This document shows positions 36,501-46,739 of a stretch of 64,000 nt of DNA, piece after piece; positions within the stretch are counted from its first letter, which is position 1; each line of letters starts with the position of its first letter. The notes under the pieces are model-generated. The model ran no database searches, had not been told where the DNA came from, and was given only the letters and a program-made list of their open reading frames with translations. A program made the translations under genes and the position numbers. The stretch is from Kribbella solani (GTDB lineage Bacteria > Actinomycetota > Actinomycetes > Propionibacteriales > Kribbellaceae). The DNA is taken from positions 868,001 to 932,000 of the forward strand of contig NZ_JACHNF010000001.1 of NCBI RefSeq assembly GCF_014205295.1, written 5' to 3'.

Positions 36501-39500
36501 GGCGACCTGGCGTTGCTGGAGTTCGAGCGCGACCTCGGCGATCGTGGGGAGGTCGAACAGCAGGCGTACCGGGAGCTCCAGGCCGAACACCTGGCGGATC
36601 TTGGTGACCAGTTGGACGGCGAGCAGCGAGTGCCCACCGAGGTCGAAGAAGTTGTCGAGCACTCCGATCGGGGACCGGGCCAGGATGCGCTCCCAGATCG
36701 AGACCAGCAGTGCCTCGGTGGTGTTGCGCGCCGGCACCAGAGTGGCGGACTCGGCAACGGCCGGCGTACGCGGCAACAGCAGCGCGTTCCGATCGAGCTT
36801 CCCGCTGGCCGTCACCGGCAGCGCATCCAGCGCCACCAACTCACTCGGCACCATGTACCCAGGCAGCCGCTCCTCCAGATAGGTCTTCAGCTGAGGCAGC
36901 AGCAGTTGCTGAATCTCCCCCTTGAGCGGCTCGTTGGCGAAGCCCACCCAGTCATCAGCTGCCGAGCCCGGTACAACGAGCTCAGCTGCTGTGAAGTCGT
37001 CCGCCCCTCGGCTGATCAGGACCGCGTAACTGCCGTCAGCCCCGTGGCGGCTCCAGTCGACCGCGCAGGTGTAGCCAAGGGCAGCCAGGGCTTCCCGCAA
37101 CTCTTCCGGCTCGACACCCTTCGGTTCGAACGTCTGCGCGCGCCAGGCCTCAACGGTCTCCAGCCCGGATCCACCCTTCAACCAGCGCAGCGTGCTTACA
37201 GCTTCCTCAACTCGCGCGTTCGGCACATTGAGCAGTCGCAGCCGCGCAGGCTGATCCGTCGTCAGCCGCGTACACAACTCGTCGAGCGTGAGCTGCTCAT
37301 CGCTCCAGTCGACCTCCGGAGCAGCCGTTCCAGCGCCGTCACCCAAACCGCCGACGTGCAGCACCACCTGGTACCGGAACATCGCCATCTCGTTGGCGTC
37401 GCGGGTAGCGTGCGGCCGGACCTCCACCCGCGACACCCGGCCGCTGTCCGCCGCCCACGCCCGGAAGAACGCCGGCGCGACGGTCAGCTCTTCTTCCTGC
37501 TGTACGCGGTGTTGTACGCGCTGCCGCAACTGCTGCCGGGTAGTACTGCCGGGCGCGCGGCTGATCTCAACGCTCGCGTGGAACGTCTCCAGCAACGGAA
37601 AGCTGCGAACGTCCCCGACGACGATCCGCCCGCCGTCACTCACCCGATCGAGCGCACCGTCCAGTACCCGACGCAGGTAGTCAGCACCAGGGAAGTACTG
37701 GATGACCGAGTTGATCACCACGGTGTCAACCGGTTCGACCGCCAGCCCAGCCAGATCATCAGCCTCACACCGGTGCAGTACGACCCGCTCCGCGCGATCA
37801 ACCCCGAGCCGAGACCGGACCGCGTCCAGTGCCGAGGCAGAGAAGTCCGTTCCGTAGTACCGCTCGCAGTGCTCGGCCAACGGGAGCAGCAGCAAACCGG
37901 TTCCACAGCCGATCTCCAGTACGGTCTGTGGCTCGTACCGGCGGATCAGCGCCACCGTGGTCTCCTGCCACGCCCGCATCTGCTCAACCGGGATGGCCTG
38001 CCCGGTGTAGCTGCTGTTCCAACCGGAGAAGTCGTTTCCGTCCTCGGACGAGAGCCCGGCGGCCGGATCGAACGCGTCGTACACCTCGCGCCACCGATCG
38101 ACCCGTCGCTCAGCCAGTGAGTCCGTCTGCCGCTGCACGACCGACCGCGCCCGCTGCGGATGCGGCACCAGATACGAGACCAGTGACCGGTTGCCGGTCT
38201 CGTCCTCGCGCACCACGGTCGCCGCGTCCTGCACCACCGGATGCTCGGTCAGCAGACTGTCGATCTCGCCAAGCTCGATCCGGTACCCGCGAATCTTGAC
38301 CTGGAAGTCGGTCCGCCCGAGGAACTCCAGGTTGCCGTCCGGCCGCCACCGCGCCAGGTCACCGGTCCGGTAGATCCGCTCACCCGGCACGGTCGCGAAC
38401 GGTGACGCGAGGTACTTGCTCGCGGTCAACTCCGGCTCGTTCGCGTACCCGTCGCTCAGACAGGGCCCACCGATGTACAGATCACCCGGCACATCAAGTG
38501 GGCACGGGCGCAAGCTCCGGTCGAGTACGTAGTACCGCGCGTTCTGAATCGGCTTCCCGTACGGGATGCTCGACCAGGCCGGGTCCACCACGTCGATCGG
38601 GAAGAAGTTCGACCACACCGTCGCCTCGGTCGCGCCACCAAGACCGATGACGTTGACGTTCGGGAACGCGGCCTTCAGCAGCTCGGGCGACTGCACCGGA
38701 ATCCAGTCACCGCTCATGAACACCAGCCGCAGCGCCGGCGACGCCGGTTGGATCGATCCATCGTCATCGGTCGGCAGGAACGGAACCATCTGCATCAGCG
38801 CCGCCGGCGCCGAGTCCCAGAACGTGATCGGCTCACCGGTCAGATACGCGAGCAGGTTCGCGGGCTCCTGCACGTCCTCGCCGGTCGCGATCCGGATCGA
38901 CCCGCCGGCCGCCAGGATGCCGAAGACGTCGTACACGGACAGGTCGAAGGTCAGCGCGGTGATGAACAGGATGCGGTCCCCGGCGCCGACCGAGAACGTG
39001 TTGTTCACCCACTCGATCAGGTTCACCGCCGGGAAGTGCGCGACCGAAACCCCCTTCGGTGACCCAGTGGATCCGGAGGTGAAGATGATGTACGCGATGT
39101 CCTCCGGCCGGCCGCGCAACGGCAGGTTGCCCACCGGCATCCGGTCCAGCACGGCCGCCGAGTCGACACAGACGACGTGCGCGAGGTCGGGCAGCGGATC
39201 GGCGGACCGGATTCGCGGTACGAGCACCTCCTGGGTCAGCAGGCACTTGATCCGCAGCGAGTCGAGAATCCAGTGCCAGCGCTTGACCGGCGCGTTGGCA
39301 TCGAGCGGAACGTAGGTCGCGCCAACCTTCAGGATCCCGAGCAGCGCCGGCACCATCTCGGCCGACCGTTCCATCACGATCGCGATCTGGTCACCGCGAC
39401 CGAGCCCGAGCTCCTTCAAGTGGTGCGCCACCTGGTTGGCCCGCTCGTTGACCTGGCGATAGGTCCACACCTCGTCCTCGAACAGCAGGGCAGTTGCCTC

Positions 39501-40913
39501 AGGCGCCTTTTCCACCCGCTGCTCGAACAGTTGCTGGATACACAGCTGCTGTGAGTACGGCGTGTCGGTGTCGTTCCACTTGCGGACGATCTCGGTCGAC
39601 TCGGCCGGCGTGAGCAGCGTCAGCTCACCCAGCAACGCCTGCGGTTTGCCGACCAGCTCCGCCATCAACTGGCGGAGATGTCCGGTCAGCCGGGCGATCG
39701 TCGGCGAATCGAACCGTGCGGTGTCGTAGTGCACGGTCAGCGTGAGCCGATCGCCGGTCGTCGCCACGATGCTCAGCGGGTACGCGGCGTGGCTCTCCTC
39801 CCAGCACTTGACCAGCCGGCCGTCAGTCTGTGCTTCCTCGACCGTGACAACCGTCTGGAAGAGCTCTTCACCCGGCCCGATCCCGCTCCACTGCTGAATC
39901 TGCAGCAGGGGAGCGTACTCGTGCCGCTGTGCTTCCTCGTACCGTTGCTGCAGGCCACGCATCCACTCCGTCCAGCCCATCGAGGGCGGTACGGCCATGC
40001 GCAGCGGCAACGTGTTGACGAGTAGTCCGGCGAGGTCCTTGATCCCTGACAGGGCAGCGGATCGGCCGGGGCTGGTGACGCCGAAGATGACGTCGCCGGT
40101 GCTCTGGTAGCAGCTCAGCAACGTCGCCCAAACTCCTTGGACGATGGTACGCAGCGTCAGCTCGTGCCGTTGAGCGACCGCACGCAACGCGGTGGTCTCG
40201 CCGTCGTCCAGTACGACCGCCTGCTGCGCGTACGCCGCGGACGTCGGCGCCTCACCGGTGCCCGGCTTGAGCTCGAACGGGAGTGGACTTGCCGCGATGG
40301 CGGCCTGAAGTTCCTTGCGCCAAAAGGATTCAGCGTCCTTGTGGTCCTGGTGAGTTGTCCAGTCGACGTAATCCCGAAATTGCGTCACTTGTTGTTCGTG
40401 CACCGTTTCGCCGGCGGTCAATTGCGCGTACGCCTGCTCGACGTCCCGAATGACGATCGCCTGGCTCGTGCCGTCCAGCAGCGCGTAGTGCAGACTCCAC
40501 AACACCTGCCATCGCGCGTCATCCAGCCGGGCAACGTGTACTCGCCACAACGGCGCCTTGGACAGTACGAAGCGTTGCTCGTGATCCAATTTCAGCCGGG
40601 CCGCGAGCGCGCGGGCCTGCTGTTCCGGGTCGAGTGTTCGCAGGTCGACCTGTTCGAGCGGAACGGTGTCGCTGTTGCCGACGAGGTGTCGCGGCTCGTC
40701 ACCGGCCGGTGCGTGAAAGCCGGTGCGGAGCGCCGCGTGCCGGCGCATCGCGTACGCCCAGCTGTCGCGAAAGGCACCGAGGTCCAGGTCGCCGGCCAGG
40801 TCGTACACGTTCTGGACGTGGTAGAGGCCGGTTCGGCCGCCGTGGCGGGACTGGAAGAGGATTCCCTGCTGAGCGGGCGTCAGCGGGTACGTCGAGGCGT
40901 CATGGGTATGCAC
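30525..40913 (-). CDS. Nonribosomal peptide synthetase 1: C*-A(MT)-T, C-A-T-E, C
   Basis: 3,462 residues. C1 (about 5-440) has HYALLDG at 142-148 in place of HHxxxDG. A1 (about 455-1375) carries a methyltransferase between A8 (GEIDSLL, 883-889) and A10 (GKLDRNALL): GWNSSYTG at 964 and the SAM motif VLEIGCGTGLLL near 998-1009, like N-methylating McyA-type domains. T1 (FFDLGGHSL) is at 1422. C2 (SAHHTVFDGY, 1619) is intact. A2 spans about 1955-2450; T2 (FFALGGDSIL) is near 2495. An E domain follows, then a terminal C3 (SAHHAILDGW). Codes: A1 DLYDFSLVWK (Cys-like), A2 DAYWWGGTFK (Val-like). The GTG start has GGAGGA 8 bases upstream. It begins the operon and should make an N-methylated starter followed by a D-residue. 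Confidence 0.95.
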
Positions 40914-41622
40914 AGCCGCATTCCTCCGGAATCAGGGATGTGAGGCGTCCTGTTTTCGGCATGCCGGCGCATTAGGGCAGCCCGAAGAATCACCGAACCG
41001 GCCGCGACCGAAGGGCAGCACGGATTCGAGCGATCTGGTGATCAGATCTGTGCCGGTAACGCACAGAAAATGATTGTGAAAGCGTCCGGAGCGGGACCGG
41101 AAGGTCAATTCCGCGGTAACGGCGAAAGGAAGTTCCCGGGCCTACCGCGGGCCGCGCCTGCCGAGCAGGCCGGTGCGGTGGTCCCAATCCGTCGCGGACC
41201 AGCGGGCGGTCCGGAACGCGGCGCGGCGATGGCGCCGGCGGGAGGCGGTCCGGCCGCGATGATCGCGCGGGCCGAGGTGACAGAGAGCCGTTGAAGACTT
41301 GCGATCGCCGTGGGCACAGGCGGCGCGGCGCGGCCCGGCCGGCCGGCGACTCGACGGGGGCGGCGGCTGAACGGATCCAATCGTCATAGGGCGTCCTCGA
41401 TGACCAATCCCTGTGGAGTGCACAGGTGACGCGGCTTTGGCTGGTTGGGGACCGAGCTCGGGGCGGAGCCGGCGTCGATCCGTATCGTGGTACGGGTCAC
41501 TGCTTTCCGTCAACTGTCAAATCACCCGGCGGATTGTTTCGTGCGCAACTTGTTGCTCAATTCGTAACTGTCTCACGTGGTCAATGAGAAATAGCTGGTG
41601 GCGGCGTTTTACTGAAGAGTAT
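40914..41622. promoter_or_regulatory. Upstream region of the NRPS operon
   Basis: About 700 bases with no credible gene. Open frames here are Arg/Pro-rich and lack ribosome sites. It contains a GATCTG / CAGATC dyad (41032-41048) and a relatively AT-rich stretch at 41500-41630. The promoter of the NRPS operon must lie here, but I see no convincing -35/-10 pair. Confidence 0.5.
41032..41048. promoter_or_regulatory. Small dyad upstream of the NRPS genes
   Basis: GATCTG and CAGATC arms with a 5-base spacer, 119-135 bases upstream of the NRPS1 GTG. A possible operator; the arms are short enough to be chance. Confidence 0.35.
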
Positions 41623-42078
41623 TCACGCTTTTCGGTCGGCCGTTCCGGACCTGGCCAGCGCGGCCGTGACGATCTCCAGCACCCAGGCCGGCTCGCACCG
41701 GTCGCCGCCGGCCCGTGCGCTCCGGCGCAGCCGGGACCACAGACCGGCCTTCGTCCAGGAGTGGAAATGCCGGTGTGCGGTGGCTTGCGAGATGCTGAAC
41801 GCCGGTGGCAGTTGCCGCCACGCGCAGTCGCTGGTGAGCACGTAGACGACCGCGGTGAAGACCGTGCGGGCCTCGATCGGGGCCGTGCCGCCCCCTTGCG
41901 GGCGCGAGCTGAAGGACGGCAGCAGCGGGGCGACGACCGACCACAGCTCGTCGGTCACCAGGCGCTTCGAGAGCGCGCTGACGCCTCCGCTGGAACCGTT
42001 ACCACGTGAGACGGTTTTGTGGCCGGGAGCAACTTGTTGGGCGCGGGCTGGGGGCGACGAAACGGCTTTGGGCGGCAT
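41623..42078 (-). pseudogene. IS5-type transposase N-terminal HTH domain only
   Basis: About 151 residues from the ATG at 42078 (start uncertain). The conserved part, LVTDELWSVVAPLLPSF through SDCAWRQLPPAFSIS and RHFHSWTKAGLWSRL, is the N-terminal DNA-binding domain of IS5-group transposases (DUF4096 type). The DDE catalytic domain that should follow is absent: the frame ends about 40 residues later. It is either the remnant of an insertion sequence at the edge of the NRPS cluster or, since the domain is intact, a solo DNA-binding protein. No terminal inverted repeats were found around it. Confidence 0.65.
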
Positions 42079-42175
42079 AGACTCAGTTATGCCGCAGGGT
42101 CGGCCGCGCAGGCAAATCCGGGCCGCGCGCTGCCGAGCTGCTTCGAATGTCTTGTACAGAAGGGGATACCGCCCC

Positions 42176-43393
42176 ATGGTCCTCCTGTTGTTGAACGCTT
42201 GTGCAATTCTCGCCGTGGTGATCGTCCTGCACCGCTACCTGTACCGGCGACTCGTTGCCGACGTGTCCTTCGGCTGGTGGCGACGGATCGGCGCGGTGCT
42301 GCTCGGGCTGCTGCTGGTGATGACGATCGCGGTGCTGATAGCCGGTCCCTATGAAGCACCGTTCGAGCTGTCGCGGGTGCTGGCCGTGCCGGGCCTGCTC
42401 TGGCTGACCCCGCTGCTGTACCTGACCGTCGCCCTGCTGTTCGGCGAGATCGTCAGACCGCTGCTCCGCAACGCCCTCGCTCGCAGAGCCTCCCGCGCCG
42501 CCCAACCTTCCGGCGATCCCCGATCACCCGACCGGCCGGATGCCGATGCCGATGCCGATGGTGGTCCGGTGCCGGCGGGTTCGGTGGCGACGGCCACGGA
42601 TACCGACATGTCGCGGCGGGTGTTCGTGGCCCGTACGGTGGCGATCGGGAGTACGACGGTGGCCGCGCTCGCGACCGCCGAGTCGATGGCCGGATCGCCA
42701 CGCCCGCCGGGCCCCGGCCTGGACGCGGTCGAGATCCTGCTGCCGTTCGCCGGCCGGTGGTCGGTCCGGAACAGTCCCGCCCGCCAGGTGCCGAGCCACG
42801 GTACCAACCTGTTCGGCTCCAGCTACGCGATCGACTTCGTCGGCGTCGACGAGCATCACCGGACGGCCGGAAGCAGCAGCTGGCGGACGATGTTCGCGAC
42901 CGAGCCACCGGAGCTCTTCTTCGCGTTCGGTGTTCCGGTGCTGGCTCCGGGCGACGGCACGGTGGTCGCGATCCACGACGGCGAGCTCGATCACGAAGCA
43001 CGCCGATCCCGGCTGGCGCTGGTGCCGTACATGCTCGGTCAGGCCGGCCGGCTGGCCGACGGAGTGCCTGGTCTGGCCGGCAATCACGTCGTGATCGCGC
43101 TGCGGGACAGTGGCGCGTACGCGACCCTCTGCCATCTGCGGCGTGGTTCGCTGCGCGTCGTCGTCGGCCAGCAGGTGACCGCGGGCGAACACGTCGCGAA
43201 CTGTGGCAACTCGGGCAACTCGACCCAGCCGCACGTACACATCCAACTCACGAACACTTCGGACCTCGAGGCCGCGAAAGGCGTCCCGATGGTCTTCCGG
43301 CGCTTCCGCGAGTGGCCGTCCGGCTCGAAGCAGCCCCGGCTCCGCGAACACGCGATCCCGGAAGAAGACAGTGTTGTGGAATCCGTCTTGTAA
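42176..43393 (+). CDS. Membrane-anchored M23 family metallopeptidase
   Basis: 405 residues. Residues 1-95 contain three hydrophobic helices (LLLLNACAILAVVIVLHRYL, then about 38-57 and 68-90). A linker with a DADADADG run follows, and an internal twin-Arg-like segment (SRRVFVARTVAIG) with a hydrophobic stretch. The C-terminal M23 (LytM) domain keeps its zinc ligands: His208 in PSHGTN, Asp220 in YAIDFVG, and the His-x-His of QPHVHIQL at 353-355, with His320 in TLCHLRRG. It should cut peptidoglycan cross-bridges, or bind them, outside the membrane. The N-terminal part resembles the membrane half of actinomycete calcineurin-like phosphoesterases, so the protein looks like a domain swap. The next gene starts 18 bases later. 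Confidence 0.85.
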   Translation: MVLLLLNACAILAVVIVLHRYLYRRLVADVSFGWWRRIGAVLLGLLLVMTIAVLIAGPYEAPFELSRVLAVPGLLWLTPLLYLTVALLFGEIVRPLLRNALARRASRAAQPSGDPRSPDRPDADADADGGPVPAGSVATATDTDMSRRVFVARTVAIGSTTVAALATAESMAGSPRPPGPGLDAVEILLPFAGRWSVRNSPARQVPSHGTNLFGSSYAIDFVGVDEHHRTAGSSSWRTMFATEPPELFFAFGVPVLAPGDGTVVAIHDGELDHEARRSRLALVPYMLGQAGRLADGVPGLAGNHVVIALRDSGAYATLCHLRRGSLRVVVGQQVTAGEHVANCGNSGNSTQPHVHIQLTNTSDLEAAKGVPMVFRRFREWPSGSKQPRLREHAIPEEDSVVESVL

Positions 43394-43411
43394 GACCACA
43401 AGGAGAAGCAA

Positions 43412-44566
43412 GTGCGCGCAGTCGCCTTGGTGCTCGCCGTGGCGTCGACAGTTCTGTCGACCGTGCCGGCGTACGCCCAACCAGTGGGGAAGATCGTCAA
43501 CGCCGGTAGTGCCGATGCGGTCGGTGGCAGTTACCTGGTGGTGCTGAAGGATGGTGCGCCGCCGGAGGTGGCCGCGAAGTACGGCGCGCGGGTGGTGGAG
43601 CGATTCGGGAGTGCACTGTCCGCGGTGCTGGTCGAGGCCCGCGAAGAACAGGCGCGAGGCTTGGCGGCGGATCCGTCGGTCAGCTTCGTGGAGCAGAACA
43701 CCAAGGTTCACGGCGCATCGAAGGACCGGCCCGTGCAGTCGGCGGCAGTGCCGTGCGGGCTGGATCGGCTTGATCAGGTCGCGCTGCCGCTGGACGGGGT
43801 ATATAGGTATCCGCCGAGCGCGGGCGCCGGGGTTAGCGTTTATCTGGTCGACAGCGGCATCGACTACCAGCATCCTGATTTGAAGCCGCGCGCCAAACCC
43901 GGCTTCGACGCGTTCGGCGGCGACGGCAGCGACCAGAACGGTGACGGCACCGCGATGGCCGGCGTCATCGGGGGTACGAAGTACGGCGTCGCGAAGAAGG
44001 CGACCCTGGTTTCGGTGAAGGTGCTGGACGCGGACGGCGGCGGCACGCTCGCCGGAGTGATCGCCGGGCTCGACTGGATCACCGCGCACGCGAAGAAGCC
44101 CGCGGTCGCGAACTTCGTCATCGGCTACACGTTGAGCGACGCGCTCGACGACGCCGTACGCAACTCGATCGCATCCGGCGTCACGTACGTACTGTCCGCC
44201 GGCGCGAGCACCCACGATGTGAGTACGACCTCACCCGCGCGCGTCGCGGAAGCGATCACCGTCGGATCATCGGACTGCGCCGACAAGGTCGCTGCCTTCA
44301 GCAACTACGGCGCCGGCCTCGATCTGTACGCGCCCGGGGTGGACATCCCCACCGACGCGCCAGGCGGCGGTATCACCACGCAGGAAGGCACCAACGTCTC
44401 CGCCGCCCACGCCTCGGGCGCTGCCGCCCTCTACCTCAGCAACCACCCCCGCCGAACCCCCGCCGCGGTAGCCGCCGCCCTGACCACCACCGCCATCCAA
44501 AACACCCTGACCGGGGTACCCACGCCGACCACCCCGAACAAACTCCTCCACATCTCCCGCCGCTGA
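43412..44566 (+). CDS. Secreted subtilisin-fold (S8) protein lacking the catalytic triad
   Basis: 384 residues: a signal peptide (VALVLAVASTVLSTVPAYA), an I9-like propeptide (about 38-98) and a proteinase-K-like S8 domain. Only the catalytic Asp survives (YLVDSGIDYQHPDL, Asp147). The His motif HGTHVAG has become DGTAMAG (Asp178), the oxyanion Asn of SAGN is Ala265 (LSAGAST), and the Ser motif GTSMAAPH has become GTNVSAAH (Asn328). The frame is intact with normal codon use, so this is a maintained pseudoenzyme rather than a decayed gene. It is probably cotranscribed with the M23 gene and could bind peptides or inhibit and chaperone another protease. Confidence 0.88.
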   Translation: MRAVALVLAVASTVLSTVPAYAQPVGKIVNAGSADAVGGSYLVVLKDGAPPEVAAKYGARVVERFGSALSAVLVEAREEQARGLAADPSVSFVEQNTKVHGASKDRPVQSAAVPCGLDRLDQVALPLDGVYRYPPSAGAGVSVYLVDSGIDYQHPDLKPRAKPGFDAFGGDGSDQNGDGTAMAGVIGGTKYGVAKKATLVSVKVLDADGGGTLAGVIAGLDWITAHAKKPAVANFVIGYTLSDALDDAVRNSIASGVTYVLSAGASTHDVSTTSPARVAEAITVGSSDCADKVAAFSNYGAGLDLYAPGVDIPTDAPGGGITTQEGTNVSAAHASGAAALYLSNHPRRTPAAVAAALTTTAIQNTLTGVPTPTTPNKLLHISRR

Positions 44567-44583
44567 CCCACCCCCACGACGGT

Positions 44584-45586
<1,003 letters not shown>

Positions 45587-45600
<14 letters not shown>

Positions 45601-46576
45601 CGAGCAGCACCTCCGACTGGTGGCAGGCGACCCCGCGGCCGCCGATGGACAGAAGCTCCGGCCGTACCGTCGAGCATTGATCGACGACGCGATGGCACCG
45701 CGGATGAAACGCGCACCCACTCGGTACGCGGGCAGGGTGCGGTGGCGAACCAGGGATGGTGAACAGGTCGCCACCGTGCTGATCCAGTCGCGGAACGGAT
45801 CGCAGCAGGGCCTCGGTGTACGGGTGCGAGGGATGCGCCAGGACGACGTCCGCGTCGCCGGTCTCGACCACGCGACCGGCGTACATGACCGTGAGCTGGT
45901 CCGCGACCTCGCTGACGACGGCGAGATCGTGGGTGATCAGCAGCACGCCCATGTCCAGCTGTGAACGCAGATCGGCGAGCAGATCCAGGATCTGCGCCTG
46001 GACGGTGACGTCGAGCGCGGTGGTCGGTTCGTCGGCGATCAGCAGTTCGGGTTCGAGCGCGATCGCCATCGCGATCAGGATGCGCTGCCGCATCCCGCCG
46101 GAGAACTGATGCGGATAGTCGGCCAGCCGCTGCACCGGCGCCGGGATTCCAACCAGCCCGAGCAACTCGGCGGCGCGGTTGCGCGCGGCCTGCCGCGATG
46201 CGCCTTGGTGTACGCGGAACAGCTCGCCGACCTGATCGCCGATCGTGAGCACCGGGTTCAACGCGGACAGCGCGTCCTGCAGTACCAGGCTCATCCGTCG
46301 GCCGCGCAGGGTCCGCGGGTCGACGGTCAGCAGGTCCGTGCCGGCCAGGTTGATCTCGTCGGCGGTCACCGTCGCGGCGCTGCCGCTGAGGCCCATCACG
46401 GCGCGTGCGGTGACGGATTTGCCGGAGCCGGATTCGCCCAGCAGCGCGACCAGGCGGCCGCGCGGTACGTCCAGGTCGACGTGCCGGACGGCGTCCACCT
46501 GGGCGCCGTCGATCCGGAACGAGACCGACAGGCCGCGTACCCGCAGAGCGTCGGGAGATGCGTTCACAAGCTCCAT
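45587..46576 (-). CDS. Dipeptide/oligopeptide ABC transporter ATPase, DppD-like
   Basis: About 329 residues with Walker [11 protein letters not shown]-loop [11 protein letters not shown], signature [15 protein letters not shown], Walker [13 protein letters not shown] and ITHDLAVV. The C-terminal Cys cluster ([16 protein letters not shown]) typical of this subfamily is present. The start is uncertain among the ATG at 46576 and a GTG five codons or fewer away (46582, 46567); GTGAGG lies here. It forms a heterodimeric ATPase with DppF and faces the M19 peptidase gene across a 163-base promoter region. Confidence 0.92.
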
Positions 46577-46739
46577 CCTCACCACACTGTGTTGCCGATA
46601 AGTTTCACAGAGATTGCCGAGATGCCGAGTTTTGAAGCAACCGTTGACATCGGCGCCGGATAGTGATGAAACTCTGAGGCATCTCACCGGGCACGTCAAC
46701 CGGTGCCGCCGAAAAATCCGCGCAGACAGGAGGCCCAGC
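46577..46739. promoter_or_regulatory. Divergent promoter region of the peptide-uptake island
   Basis: The region lies between dppD-like (leftward) and the M19 gene (rightward). TTGACA at 46644-46649 with TGAAAC 17 bases on is a weak candidate promoter for the rightward operon. GAGATGCC (46619-46626) and GGCATCTC (46678-46685) are inverted 8-mers flanking it and could be sites for the Lrp-type regulator of the operon. Confidence 0.45.

Noticed and set aside
41105-41513. Small minus-strand frames between the transposase remnant and NRPS1
   Set aside because: Pro/Arg-rich, no ribosome site, no recognisable motif; treated as noncoding.
41516-41521. TTGACA on the minus strand as the -35 of the NRPS promoter
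   Set aside because: No acceptable -10 at 16-19 bases, and about 600 bases from the first start codon.
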